Positions 16,230-25,199 of a stretch of DNA of 64,000 bases are shown here, one piece after another. Both the position numbers and the translations under genes were made by a program. This DNA is from Prauserella salsuginis (lineage in GTDB: Bacteria; Actinomycetota; Actinomycetes; Mycobacteriales; Pseudonocardiaceae): assembly GCF_024648885.1 (NCBI RefSeq), contig NZ_JANBBF010000012.1, positions 310,001-374,000 of the forward strand, in the 5' to 3' direction. The notes beneath the pieces were generated by a model that ran no database searches, was not told the DNA's origin, and saw only the letters and a program-made list of their open reading frames with translations. Numbering within the stretch: the first letter of the stretch is position 1; every line of letters starts with the position of its first letter.

Positions 16230-18551
16230 TCACTCCAGTGCGCTGCCGACGGCCCTGGCCTGGTCGAGGAGGACTTCGGGAGCATCGGGTGCGTGTTCAC
16301 CCGGTGTGTAGGTGACGGTCTCGAGCGTTCCGGTGAACGGGAAGGTGCCTTCGCGCTCGTATAGCCGCCAACACACCGGCGAACGACGATCGAGGCCGAC
16401 GTCGATGCCCTCGAACGGCATGAACGAGAACAGTTGCGGCAATCCGGGCGCGTGCGCGCGCAGATCTCCGTCGACCGCCAACGAGACGTCCCATCGGCCA
16501 CCGCCCGGCGAGTGAAGGTCGACCGTGACTCGCTCGGATCGCCCAGGTAACGGCACGGGGCACACGGCGTGTTCCTCGCCGCACGAGCTGACGAGGAACC
16601 GCAGCTCGTCGTCGTCGACATAGAGCAGATACCCGGACTCCTGACCACCGTGCGCGAGGACGATGCCACGATCGCCGTGTTCGAATCGCCAGTCGACCTC
16701 GATCCGGACGGAACGGCCTGCCAGCAGTCGGCTCGTGCGGTATCGCTCGGTGGTGGGGTATCCGGGCCGCAACACCACGGGTTCGTCGAAGGCCTTCTCC
16801 GAATCCGGCCGTATGAGGTAGTTGATGCCGCCGCCCTCGTACAGCGGGAACACGCCGTTGCGCCATGCCGCGTCCTCCCACGCCGCGGCGAGTTCCGCCA
16901 CAAGTGCCGGGTGGTCGTCGGCGAGATCGTGCAGCTCGGTCGGATCCTCGGCGACGTGGTACAGCTGCCAGCGTTCGTCGCTGAACGGGGTGAGGGGAAC
17001 CCGATATGTGAGTGCCTCCCAGCCGTCCCGGTAGTAGCCGCGGCCCCCGAGAACCTCGTAGTACTGCTCGTTGTGCGCGGTGGGAGCGTCCGGGTCGTCG
17101 AATGTCGCCGCGAAACTCGACCCCGCCCACGGAACGGCGGGCCGCCCGTTCCGTTCTCTCGGCACGTCGAGACCGATCAGGTCGACCAGGGTCGGCAGTA
17201 CGTCGGTGACGTGAGCGTACTGCTCTCTGACGATCGCGTTCGGATGGCTCGCCCGGTGAGGCCACGACAGAATCAGCGGTACCTGATGGCCCCCGGCGAA
17301 CGTCGTCGTCTTGTACAGCCGGAACGGAGTGTTGCAGGCCATCGCCCAGCCTCGCGGGTAGTGCGGCCATGTGGTGGGCCCGCCGATAGCGTCGAAGTTG
17401 GCGAGGTCGAGCTCGAAGAAGTCCTTTTCCTGGCGGGTCTTTCCGGGTTCGGGGGAACGTCCGCGGAAGTAGTGACTGGACCCCTGTTCGTTCCCCTCGC
17501 GGGATGCGCCGTTGTCGCTCGTCACCAGGATGATCGTGTTGTCGAGCTCCCCGAGTTCCCGGAGACAGTCGACGATGCGGCCCACGCTCGTGTCCACATT
17601 GTCCACCATAGCGGCGTAGACTTCCATGTACCGTGCGAACAGTCGCTGCTCGTCGGGTGAGAGCTCCTCCCACGCCCGGACGTCCTCGCCCGGTTCGCTG
17701 TTGCGCGGGGGCAGTTCGGTGGCGGGTTCGACGATACCCAGATCCACTTGCCGGGCGAGTCGCTGCTGCCGCAGCCGGTCCCAGCCCATCGCGTAGCGGT
17801 CGCGATACTTGACGATGTCGGCTTCCTTGGCGTGCAGCGGGGCGTGCACCGCGCCGTGGGCGAAGTACATGAAGAACGGCTTGTGGGGATGCGATGCACG
17901 CAAGCCGTGGATCATGCGCTGTGCCCGGTCGGTCAGGTCGTCGGTGAGGTAGTACCCCTCCGGGTACCGATCCACGTCGACCACGGAGTTGCCGTCGTAG
18001 AGCCGGTGCGGCTGATGCAGGTTCGTCATGGCTTCGAGGAAGCCGTAGTACTCGTCGAAACCTCGCTGCAACGGCCACGACGAACGGTCACCCGCTTCCG
18101 ACAGCTCGGAGTCCTTGGTCAGATGCCATTTGCCGAGCATGAAGGTCCGGTACCCGTTCGCACGGAAGATCTCCGGCATGGTCGGCTGGTTGTCCGGCAG
18201 CTCGGCGGCATAACCGGGAAACCCGGGATCGGCATTGCTGACGTATCCCATTCCGGCCGCGTGCGAATTGAGTCCGGTCATGAGTGCGGCGCGGGTCGGC
18301 GAGCACAGCGGCGTGACATGGAAGTTGGTGTAGCGGGTGCCCGAGTCGGCCAAGGCGTCGATGTTCGGCGTGTCGATCTCGGAGCCGTAGCAGCCGAGGT
18401 CGGAGAAGCCGAGATCGTCGACGACGATGACGACGACGTTGGGGGCGTTGTCGGGAGGTTCGGTGCGTGGCGGCCACCACGGCTGGGAAGAGCGGAACGT
18501 TCGGCCTATGCTGCCGCCGAAGTTCTCGTAGGGGTCGGGCTGTTCCGACAT
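16230..18551 (-). CDS. arylsulfatase, Cys-type, second paralogue
   Basis: Protein of 773 residues, the same length as the sulfatase at 12.4-14.7 kb but clearly diverged. The formylglycine motif CSPTR begins at Cys83 with Arg87 and ALMTGLNSHAAGMG after it. VVIVVDDLGFSDLGCYG (about residues 40-56) holds the N-terminal metal aspartates and ILVTSDNGASREG (about 340) the second metal site. A C-terminal beta-rich domain begins near residue 560 (RIEVDWRFEHGDRGIVLAHGG and YLLYVDDDELRF). No secretion signal is seen. It is transcribed in the same direction as the MFS and first sulfatase genes with 183 bases between. The two enzymes probably take related but different sulfate esters. Confidence 0.9.
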   Translation of the reverse strand: MSEQPDPYENFGGSIGRTFRSSQPWWPPRTEPPDNAPNVVVIVVDDLGFSDLGCYGSEIDTPNIDALADSGTRYTNFHVTPLCSPTRAALMTGLNSHAAGMGYVSNADPGFPGYAAELPDNQPTMPEIFRANGYRTFMLGKWHLTKDSELSEAGDRSSWPLQRGFDEYYGFLEAMTNLHQPHRLYDGNSVVDVDRYPEGYYLTDDLTDRAQRMIHGLRASHPHKPFFMYFAHGAVHAPLHAKEADIVKYRDRYAMGWDRLRQQRLARQVDLGIVEPATELPPRNSEPGEDVRAWEELSPDEQRLFARYMEVYAAMVDNVDTSVGRIVDCLRELGELDNTIILVTSDNGASREGNEQGSSHYFRGRSPEPGKTRQEKDFFELDLANFDAIGGPTTWPHYPRGWAMACNTPFRLYKTTTFAGGHQVPLILSWPHRASHPNAIVREQYAHVTDVLPTLVDLIGLDVPRERNGRPAVPWAGSSFAATFDDPDAPTAHNEQYYEVLGGRGYYRDGWEALTYRVPLTPFSDERWQLYHVAEDPTELHDLADDHPALVAELAAAWEDAAWRNGVFPLYEGGGINYLIRPDSEKAFDEPVVLRPGYPTTERYRTSRLLAGRSVRIEVDWRFEHGDRGIVLAHGGQESGYLLYVDDDELRFLVSSCGEEHAVCPVPLPGRSERVTVDLHSPGGGRWDVSLAVDGDLRAHAPGLPQLFSFMPFEGIDVGLDRRSPVCWRLYEREGTFPFTGTLETVTYTPGEHAPDAPEVLLDQARAVGSALE

Positions 18552-18631
18552 GAGCGGTGGCTCCCTCCATTGCCGTCAGTGACCCGATCACCATTGCAAC
18601 GGACGGCGCCGGGCGTCCAAGACGAAAAGCA

Positions 18632-18684
18632 GGAGGCGGCCATCGAGCGTCCCTATGCGGGAAAGCGCTCGGGTGGCCGCCTCC
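18632..18684 (-). terminator. strong hairpin between the SDR gene and the sulfatase gene
   Basis: Arms GGAGGCGGCCA (18632-18642) and TGGCCGCCTCC (18674-18684) pair perfectly over 11 bases, and after a small bulge CGAGCG (18644-18649) pairs with CGCTCG (18666-18671), leaving a 16-base loop. It lies 43 bases past the stop of the minus-strand SDR gene and before the sulfatase start, so it probably ends the SDR transcript and lets the sulfatase start from its own promoter. No U-tract is evident, as is usual in such genomes. Confidence 0.6.
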
Positions 18685-18726
18685 GCGCGAAACCGGTGCG
18701 CGAGAGCTGTCGTCACGGTGCCGTCG

Positions 18727-19527
18727 TCACAGTGCCGTGTAGCCACCGTCGACGGTCAGTGCCGATCCGGTGATCCACTGTGCTTCGTCACTGGCGAGGA
18801 ACAACGCCATGTTGGCTACGTCGTCGGTGGTCCCGACGCGCCCTATGGGGTACTTCTGCGTCATCCGCTGCAGTGCCTCGTCGGCGGCGGCGCCCGGATC
18901 GACCTCTCCCGCCGCCCGCTCTTCGTACGTAGCCGTGACCAACGGTGTGAGTACCGTACCCGGGCAGATCGCGTTCACCCGAATACCGCGAGGACTGAAG
19001 TCGAACGCCATCTGTTTCGTCATGGCGATGACCCCACCTTTCGCCGCGGAATAGGGCAGGATCTCGCCGACTCCGACGAGGCCGCCGACGCTGGCGGTAT
19101 TGACGATGCTGCCGGCGCCCTGCTCCAACATGTAGGGCAGTGCGTACTTGGCGGAGAGCCACACGCCCTTGAGGTTGATGTCGAGCACGCGTTGCCAGTC
19201 GGCTTCGCTCGTGCTGACCGCGCTGCCGACGCCCGCAACGCCGGCGTTGGCGAACAGCACATCGAGCCTGCCGAACTCGCCAGCGGTGGTGTCGGCCATG
19301 CGCTCGCAGTCGGCGCCGCTGGCCACGTCGGCCTGGATCGGCACGGCTCTGCCGCCCATTTCCGTGATCAGGGTGGCGGTCTCCTCCGCACCGTCGAGGT
19401 CGACATCGGCACAGCCGACGACGGCTCCTTCGGCGGTGAAACGTACCGCTGCGGCGCGCCCGAAACCGGACGCCGCACCGGTGATCAGCGCGACCTTGCC
19501 CGCGAGGCGTCCGCCGTTCGTGCTCAT
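18727..19527 (-). CDS. short-chain dehydrogenase/reductase
   Basis: Protein of 266 residues, classical SDR. The cofactor motif ITGAASGFGRA lies near residue 15, the NAG motif is present as LFANAGVAG, and the catalytic triad is Ser in NTASVGG, Tyr and Lys in YSAAKGG; the C-terminal ALTVDGGYTAL is typical. DVDLDG after the second strand favours NAD+ over NADP+. Likely oxidises a secondary alcohol released by sulfatase action, giving the ketone that the monooxygenase at 20.6 kb could attack; this link is inferred from position. A SnoaL-like gene lies 37 bases upstream in the same direction and probably shares its transcript. Confidence 0.87.
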   Translation of the reverse strand: MSTNGGRLAGKVALITGAASGFGRAAAVRFTAEGAVVGCADVDLDGAEETATLITEMGGRAVPIQADVASGADCERMADTTAGEFGRLDVLFANAGVAGVGSAVSTSEADWQRVLDINLKGVWLSAKYALPYMLEQGAGSIVNTASVGGLVGVGEILPYSAAKGGVIAMTKQMAFDFSPRGIRVNAICPGTVLTPLVTATYEERAAGEVDPGAAADEALQRMTQKYPIGRVGTTDDVANMALFLASDEAQWITGSALTVDGGYTAL

Positions 19528-19564
19528 GAGGTCTCCCTTGCTCGGTCTCGCATGGTGCGTGCGG

Positions 19565-20188
19565 TCATCGGCGGACCGCGGTCCAACCCGGCAGGCTCTC
19601 GGGGTAGTCGCCGTCGCGCGGGTCGGTTCCCGGCCACCGGACGCGATCCTGTGCGGTGAGTCCCGTCGGGAGGTCCTCGAGCGGCATCGCGTACTGGAAG
19701 CCGATCGCGCGGTGGGCGAACCGCCAGCGATCGGCGACCTTGCGGTAGACGTCGTCGTAGCGGAACACGGCGGTCACGACCGTGTGGTCGTCGGCCAGCT
19801 CCGCATATCCGGCTACCCAGCCGACCGCGTCGGACGCGGAGGTCAGCTCGACGACGTGCGCGTCGACACGGTGAATCATGGTGCGGTACGCCCGCATGGG
19901 CGTGGCGTAGGCCTCGCGGAGAGCCTCCCGGCCCGCACTCGCGCGGCCACGGCGTTCGAACACGCCGTCGTCGGTGTACATGTCCACGACGGCATCGAGG
20001 TCGTACCCGTCGACGGCGCGCGTGTAGAGGAGCGCGAGGTCCCGGATGGCCTCGCGGTCGCGCAACGCGGCCATCGCTGCGAGCTGGCCGGGCACGTCGT
20101 CGGCTGCGGGGTGTCGGACGGTCGTACGGGCGGCGACCAGGTCGTGCGTGCCCGGTGTCGTCGGTGCTGCGTTGGCCTGTTGTGACAT
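19565..20188 (-). CDS. SnoaL/NTF2-like protein
   Basis: Protein of 207 residues with an NTF2-like core at about residues 40-165: LRDREAIRDLALLYTRAVDGYDLDAVVDMYTDDGVF, then the cone-shaped sheet strands HVVELTSASDAVGWVAGYAEL and RFAHRAIGFQYAMP. Family members are isomerases, dehydratases, hydroxylase subunits or non-catalytic binding proteins; the tryptophan/histidine-lined pocket cannot be assigned. First gene of a two-gene unit with the SDR, divergent from the monooxygenase across a 449-base regulatory region. Confidence 0.75.
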   Translation of the reverse strand: MSQQANAAPTTPGTHDLVAARTTVRHPAADDVPGQLAAMAALRDREAIRDLALLYTRAVDGYDLDAVVDMYTDDGVFERRGRASAGREALREAYATPMRAYRTMIHRVDAHVVELTSASDAVGWVAGYAELADDHTVVTAVFRYDDVYRKVADRWRFAHRAIGFQYAMPLEDLPTGLTAQDRVRWPGTDPRDGDYPESLPGWTAVRR

Positions 20189-20319
20189 AGGACCTCCAGC
20201 CCTCGGATAGATCAGTCGGCGGTCGGCGGACGGTGGGTACGTGATCGGGATGTCCGATATGGACAGCGGTGCGATGGGGCACGCGTACTGTTGAACGCAA
20301 GATAATCATTCGCATTGTT

Positions 20320-20334
20320 TTGACGGAATGTCAA
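20320..20334. promoter_or_regulatory. inverted repeat TTGAC-N5-GTCAA in the SnoaL/monooxygenase intergenic region
   Basis: A perfect 5-bp inverted repeat with a 5-base spacer, itself flanked by ATCATT (starting 20306) and AATGAT (ending 20338) in inverted order. It lies 132 bases before the SnoaL-like gene start. The 449-base region 20189-20637 has no gene; apart from this repeat it holds the duplicated module listed separately and no other structure that I can support. Confidence 0.4.
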
Positions 20335-20380
20335 TGATCCGCACCCGGGCGAAGGGTCTGTCCACGCTGATGACGGGCGT

Positions 20381-20469
20381 TGACCAGGGGTGATAGCGCG
20401 AGTGAATGGCGTGCTGGCGAAACCGGTATTTGCGCTTCCGCATGCAAGGTCGCCATTCTGATCATCATT
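20381..20469 (+). promoter_or_regulatory. regulatory module, copy 1, upstream of the monooxygenase gene
   Basis: TGACCAGGGGTGATAG (20381-20396), TGAATGG (20403-20409) and CTGATCATCATT (20458-20469) recur with nearly the same spacing at 24428-24515. The first 29 bases match the second copy at 23 positions and the 12-base word matches fully, while the DNA in between differs. It ends 168 bases before the monooxygenase start. A regulator site plus promoter element is the likely meaning, with the LysR protein at 23.5-24.4 kb as the obvious candidate to bind it. Confidence 0.6.
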
Positions 20470-20637
20470 GCTGGTCCGAGGGTCGGAGTGTCGGCCCTGT
20501 TCCGCCTCAGTGAGGCGGGCGTGGTTCGGGGTACGTGCGAGCGAACCATCCATCGACCGGTTCGTCCGGCTTCAGCGACGGTGTGTGCCGGTGGCGGTGC
20601 GCCGGGTGTGGTGTCGGTAGACGGAGGGAGTGCAACT

Positions 20638-22317
20638 GTGACGACGGACGAGCGAGCCGAGGGAGCGGCGACCCCGGACCTGGACGCGGTCGTGGTCGGC
20701 GCGGGCTTCTCGGGTTTGTACATGCTGCACCGGCTGCGTGGCCTCGGTCTCCGCGTCCGCGTGTTCGAGGCGGGCGGCGGGGTCGGCGGCACGTGGTTCT
20801 GGAACCGCTATCCGGGTGCCCGGTGCGACATCGAGAGCTGGGATTACAGCTATTCGTTCGATCCCGAGCTCGACCAGGAATGGGAGTGGACCGAACGGTA
20901 TCCGGCGCAGCCGGAGATCCGGGCCTATCTCGAGCACGTCGCCGACCGGTACGGCCTGCGCGAGGACATCACGCTCGACACGCGTGTCGCGTCGGCCCGT
21001 TTCGACAACGACACAGGGCTCTGGCGGGTATGCACCAATCGCGGACACGATGTGACCGCGCGGTACGTGGTCATGGCGACGGGGTGTCTGTCCGCTGCGC
21101 GGACCCCGGACATTCCGGGGATGGAGCGTTTCGCGGGCGAAACCTGCCACACGGGTCGCTGGCCGTTGGAGGGCGTGGAGTTCGAAGGTAAGCGCGTCGC
21201 GGTCATCGGCACCGGATCCTCAGGCGTCCAGGCCATCCCGGTGATCGCCGAACAAGCCGCTCACCTGACCGTCTTCCAGCGAACGGCGACCTTCAGCGTG
21301 CCGGCCCGAAACCGGGAGCTGGGGGCCGAGGAGAAGCGGCACGTCAAGGAGACCTACCCCGACCGGCGGCGACTCACCCGGGAATCGCCGACCGGGACCA
21401 CAGTCGTGCGCGGCGACCGGTCCGCGACGGAGGTACCGCCGGATGAGCGCCGGGCGGCGTTCGAACAGCGGTGGGAACGCGGTGGAGCGGGCCTGCCCGC
21501 TGCGTTCACCGATGTGCTGACCGATCGCCGTGCCAACGACGCCGCATCCGAGTTCGTGCGATCGAAGATCCGCGAGATCGTCGAGGATCCGGAGACCGCC
21601 GACCGGTTGTGTCCCCGGGACGTGCCGATCGCGGCGAAACGGCTGTGCGTCGACACCGGTTATTACGCGACCTACAACAACGAGCACGTCGAACTCGTCG
21701 ACGTGCGGGCGCATCCGATCGAGGAGATCACGCGGGAGGGCGTGCGCACGTCCGAGGGGACCCACCGGTACGACGTGATCGTGTTCGCCACCGGGTACGA
21801 CGCGATGACCGGCGCGCTCTCGCGCATCGACATCCGTGGCCGGCACGGACTCTCGCTGCGGGAGAAATGGTCCGCCGGGCCGGTCACCTATCTCGGACTC
21901 GCCACGGCCGGCTTTCCCAACCTCTTCGTCGTCGCAGGACCCGGAAGCCCCTCGGTACTGACGAACGTCGTGGTGTCGATCGAGCACCACGTGGAATGGC
22001 TCGTCGAGCTGCTGGAACGCATGGATTCGGCCGGCGTTCGGCACGTCGAGGCCACGGAGGATGCCGAGGTCCGCTGGGTCGAGCACGTGAACGAGCTGGC
22101 GTCCCGGACGCTCTATCCGGAGGCGAACTCGTGGTACCTCGGGGCGAACGTGCCGGGCAAACCTCGCGTGTTCATGCCGTACCCGGGCGGTCTGGTCGCC
22201 TACCGGGAAGCCTGCCGACGGGTCGCCGACAACGACTACGAGGGTTTCAGCCTGACACCAGCGGCGGCCGATCGGACGGATGTCGAGCCACCGGCTCCCC
22301 TGCCGGAAGCGGGGTGA
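20638..22317 (+). CDS. Baeyer-Villiger-type flavin-containing monooxygenase
   Basis: Protein of 559 residues, cyclohexanone/steroid monooxygenase-like, inserting oxygen beside a ketone with NADPH and FAD. It shows the first Rossmann motif VVGAGFSGLYML near residue 20, GGVGGTWFWNRYPGARCD typical of the class, the fingerprint FAGETCHTGRWP near residue 162 (F-x-G-x3-H-x3-W-P) and the NADPH motif IGTGSSGVQ near residue 190. GTG at 20638 is chosen because GGAGGGAG lies 7 bases before it; the frame stays open to 20380 but enters the duplicated regulatory module. A zinc alcohol dehydrogenase follows after 34 bases, fitting oxidation of an alcohol to ketone and then to ester or lactone. Confidence 0.9.
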   Translation: MTTDERAEGAATPDLDAVVVGAGFSGLYMLHRLRGLGLRVRVFEAGGGVGGTWFWNRYPGARCDIESWDYSYSFDPELDQEWEWTERYPAQPEIRAYLEHVADRYGLREDITLDTRVASARFDNDTGLWRVCTNRGHDVTARYVVMATGCLSAARTPDIPGMERFAGETCHTGRWPLEGVEFEGKRVAVIGTGSSGVQAIPVIAEQAAHLTVFQRTATFSVPARNRELGAEEKRHVKETYPDRRRLTRESPTGTTVVRGDRSATEVPPDERRAAFEQRWERGGAGLPAAFTDVLTDRRANDAASEFVRSKIREIVEDPETADRLCPRDVPIAAKRLCVDTGYYATYNNEHVELVDVRAHPIEEITREGVRTSEGTHRYDVIVFATGYDAMTGALSRIDIRGRHGLSLREKWSAGPVTYLGLATAGFPNLFVVAGPGSPSVLTNVVVSIEHHVEWLVELLERMDSAGVRHVEATEDAEVRWVEHVNELASRTLYPEANSWYLGANVPGKPRVFMPYPGGLVAYREACRRVADNDYEGFSLTPAAADRTDVEPPAPLPEAG

Positions 22318-22351
22318 CCATGACGGCTGTCGGAACGTGGAGGGAGTGGGA

Positions 22352-23452
22352 ATGACGGCGACGCGCGCGGCGATCCTCGAGGAGTTCGGGTCGAGACTGG
22401 TGGTCGGCGAGCTGGCGGTCGACGAACCGGCACCCGACGAGGTGCTGGTTCGCACGGTGGCGTCCGGCATCTGCCACAGCGATCGCACGATGCAGTTCGG
22501 GGCCAGGGATCTCCCGCTGCCGCTGGTGCTCGGTCACGAGTCGGCGGGAGTGGTGGAGCGGGTCGGCTCGGCGGTCACCACCCTCGAGGTGGACGACCAC
22601 GTCGTGGTGGCCGCGACACCATCCTGCGGGGCGTGCGATCGGTGTCTGCGGGGCATCCCGCAGCAGTGCCCGGCGCCGCCGGCCCAACGTGGCGATGCGG
22701 CGCCACCGCGGTTGACTCGGGCAGGCGTCCGAGTCACCGGCTTCACCGGTCTCGGCGGCTTCGCGTCCCGGATGCTCGTGCACGAGAACGCCACGGTAGC
22801 GATTCCGAGGAGCATGCCGCTCGACCGTGCCGCGCTGCTCGGCTGTGCCGTGCTCACCGGTGTGGGCGCGGTGACACACCGCGCACGCATCGACGCGGGG
22901 GACACGGTCGCCGTCATCGGATGCGGCGGAGTGGGGCTGAACGTGGTACAGGGAGCGCGGCTTCGCGGAGCATCCCGCATCGTCGCTGTCGACGTGCTGC
23001 CGGCGAAGCTGGAGCGGGCACGCCGTTTCGGTGCGACCGACGTCGTGGACGCCTCGGTCGTGGATCCCGTCGCGGCGGTGCACGAGCTGACCGGCGGCGG
23101 TGTGGACCATGCGCTCGAGGCAGTGGGCCGTGCGGCGACCATCGAGCAGGCGTACGCGATGATCCTGCCGTTCGGTACCGCCACCGTGGTCGGATTCTCT
23201 GCCGACGATGAGGATGTGCGTATCCCGGCCCGTTCGATGCTGCAGGAGAAGCGCTTGCAGGGCAGCAAGATGGGGTCCCGCCACTTCCGGCTGGCCGTTC
23301 CCTACTACTGCCGGCTGTACCTGGAGGGCCGGCTGTTGTTGGACGAGCTCATCTCGGAGACGATCGGGCTCGACGACGTGAACCGCGGCCTCGATGCGCT
23401 GGACGGGTCCGACGGTGCACGTAGCGTGATCGGTTTTCCGGCCGAAGGCTGA
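22352..23452 (+). CDS. zinc-dependent alcohol dehydrogenase
   Basis: Protein of 366 residues, class III-like MDR alcohol dehydrogenase. Catalytic zinc ligands are Cys41 in GICHSD and His in LGHESAG; the four structural-zinc cysteines are in CGACDRCLRGIPQQC. The NAD site is VIGCGGVGLNVVQG, followed by VAVDVLPAKLERA, where the Asp favours NAD+. The ATG at 22352 is preceded by AGGGAG 5 bases earlier. Cotranscribed with the monooxygenase. It may act on the alcohol before the monooxygenase or on the alcohol freed from the lactone/ester product; the SDR at 18.7 kb would take the other step. Confidence 0.9.
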   Translation: MTATRAAILEEFGSRLVVGELAVDEPAPDEVLVRTVASGICHSDRTMQFGARDLPLPLVLGHESAGVVERVGSAVTTLEVDDHVVVAATPSCGACDRCLRGIPQQCPAPPAQRGDAAPPRLTRAGVRVTGFTGLGGFASRMLVHENATVAIPRSMPLDRAALLGCAVLTGVGAVTHRARIDAGDTVAVIGCGGVGLNVVQGARLRGASRIVAVDVLPAKLERARRFGATDVVDASVVDPVAAVHELTGGGVDHALEAVGRAATIEQAYAMILPFGTATVVGFSADDEDVRIPARSMLQEKRLQGSKMGSRHFRLAVPYYCRLYLEGRLLLDELISETIGLDDVNRGLDALDGSDGARSVIGFPAEG

Positions 23453-23462
23453 CAACGCACGG

Positions 23463-24353
23463 TCACCGAAACGGATCAGGGGGTGCCGTGAGGCCCGGTG
23501 TGCGGAGGATGCCGATGAGCGCCTCTGCCGCCGGGGTGAGCTCACCGGGCCGCCATATCGCCGTGACCTGACGGGTGAGCGGCACCTCCAGCCGGCACAC
23601 GACGGCACCGCGGTTACGGGCGTCCGCCGCGGCGCGGGGCGGCAGGAGCGCAGCGCCGATACCGCCGAGTACCAGCGGCACGATGACCTCGCGTGCGGTG
23701 GTCTCGGCCGTGATACGCGGGACTATGCCCTGCACGCGCATCAGGTCGGCGAGGTAGACACGGGACGCCGTGTTGACGACCAGGCCGACCGTGGCCAGCT
23801 GTTCCGGCGTCACGGATGCGCCGTGGGCGAAACCGCGGTCGGCGCCGACCACGAGGTAGATCGGTTCGGGCGCGAGTGAGTAGGTGGCAAGGCCCTCGTC
23901 GCTGCGCGGGTTCCAGGTCAGCGCGAGTTCGTGGGCGCCCGTCCGGACGAGGTCGGCAATGTCGGCACTGCCCGAGTCGGCGATGTGCAGGACCACGCCG
24001 GGGTGGCGCGCGTGGTAATGGGCGAGCACGTCCGACAGCGGATCCGTGGCGACGCCCGCCACTGCGGCGACGTCGAGCCAGCCCGTCGTCAGGTCACGGA
24101 CGTTCACGGCGGCCGCGGCCGTGGTCTCGAACCCGCGCAATGTCTGCCGGGCAGGTCCGAGCATGGCCTCTCCTGCCGACGTCAGGAAGGTTCCTCGTGC
24201 CGTTCGGTGGAACAGCTCGGTCTTGACCTCGTTCTCCAGCGCCTTGACGGCCTGGCTCAACGACGGTTGTGCGATCCGCAGTGCGTGGGCGGCAGCCGTG
24301 AACGATTCGTGCTCGGCCACCGCGACGAAGTACTCGAGGTGTCGTCGATCCAT
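23463..24353 (-). CDS. LysR-family regulator
   Basis: Protein of 296 residues. N-terminal HTH: HLEYFVAVAEHESFTAAAHALRIAQPSLSQAVKALE; then the two-lobed effector domain with VVGADRGFAHG and ending GELTPAAEALI. The ATG at 24353 follows an AAGGAGGT ribosome site; the longer frame to 24545 is not needed. Convergent with the alcohol dehydrogenase (10 bases apart) and divergent from the ALDH remnant/FGE unit. One copy of the duplicated regulatory module lies in its own upstream region and the other upstream of the monooxygenase, which makes it the probable regulator of both. Confidence 0.88.
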   Translation of the reverse strand: MDRRHLEYFVAVAEHESFTAAAHALRIAQPSLSQAVKALENEVKTELFHRTARGTFLTSAGEAMLGPARQTLRGFETTAAAAVNVRDLTTGWLDVAAVAGVATDPLSDVLAHYHARHPGVVLHIADSGSADIADLVRTGAHELALTWNPRSDEGLATYSLAPEPIYLVVGADRGFAHGASVTPEQLATVGLVVNTASRVYLADLMRVQGIVPRITAETTAREVIVPLVLGGIGAALLPPRAAADARNRGAVVCRLEVPLTRQVTAIWRPGELTPAAEALIGILRTPGLTAPPDPFR

Positions 24354-24427
24354 CGGACCTCCTTGTCCCGGCCGGCCGCGGCCGCTGGCGTGGGTGGCCG
24401 TCCGTCCTCTCGTCCCTTCGGCGCCGG

Positions 24428-24515
24428 TGACCAGGCGTGATAGGTGGGCTGAATGGGCGGTGACACGTTCGGGTCTTGGTCCTCGGCTCGCCGCGATGGC
24501 ACTCTGATCATCATT
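24428..24515 (+). promoter_or_regulatory. regulatory module, copy 2, upstream of the ALDH remnant and FGE genes
   Basis: TGACCAGGCGTGATAG (24428-24443), TGAATGG (24450-24456) and CTGATCATCATT (24504-24515) match copy 1 at 20381-20469 in order, strand and spacing (76 against 77 bases between the first and last words). It lies 75 bases upstream of the LysR start on the other strand and 103 bases before the GTG of the ALDH remnant. The following ATTACGCATGATT adds an ATCAT/ATGAT inverted repeat at 24510-24524. Confidence 0.6.
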
Positions 24516-24617
24516 ACGCATGATTGCCGGATGTGGTAGTGGCATTTGTGCCGGTTGACCTGGTCATCCGTCCACAGTGGGCGGAGCGGTCGTGGTTCCG
24601 GAGGGCAGGGAGGTCGC

Positions 24618-25199
24618 GTGACGGCGGAGGTGAGGCGCCACCCGGTGCGGGGTGTGCAGCGGGACCAGCCGTTCGTCGGAGGGGCACGGGCCGACTTCCT
24701 CGACGGCCCGCGCGCGGTGGCCACGGACCCCGCCGACGGCGCCGTTGTGGGGGAAGCGCAGCTCGCCGGCCCGGCAGCCACCCGGCGTGCGGCAACCGAG
24801 GCGGCGGCCACCGTCCCGAGCCGGGCCGACGCGTCAAGGGCCGTTCGGGCGACCTTCCCTCGAATGGCCGCCGAGTATCTCGAGGCCGACGTCGATGTCG
24901 TCGCCGACACCGCGTCGTCCGAGACGGGTGCACGGCGCACCTGCACCGGCGGTGTCGCATTGCCGAATGTGGTGCGGCAACTGCGGTACCGCGCAGATCT
25001 GCCCGCCGCTGATAACGGGCTTGAGCTGCGGCCGGCCGGGCCCGGCCGGGTGAGTGTGAACGGCGCCGGCACGCGTTCGACGCGCCGTTCGGCGGGTTCA
25101 GGCAGTCGGGGCCGGGCCGGGAGATGGGGCCTGCGGCGCCGGCGAGCTGTCGGGATCTGCGGGCCCTCGCCGTCGAGCTGTGAGCGGGTGGTCCGGTGA
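24618..25199 (+). pseudogene. N-terminal remnant of an aldehyde dehydrogenase
   Basis: An open frame of 193 codons with GGGAGG before its GTG. Residues about 12-110 follow the ALDH N-terminus: QPFVGGARADF, then TDPADGAVVGEAQLAGPA, a helix in the place of the RAVxAA segment, FPRMAAEYLEADVDVVA and DTASSETG. Similarity fades after about residue 145 into an Arg/Gly-rich stretch. The whole NAD domain, catalytic Cys and general-base Glu (about 350 residues) are missing, so it cannot be an active ALDH. The frame ends in a GTGA overlap with the FGE gene, so its translation may still carry ribosomes into FGE. An intact ALDH here would have completed the alcohol/monooxygenase route. Confidence 0.65.
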
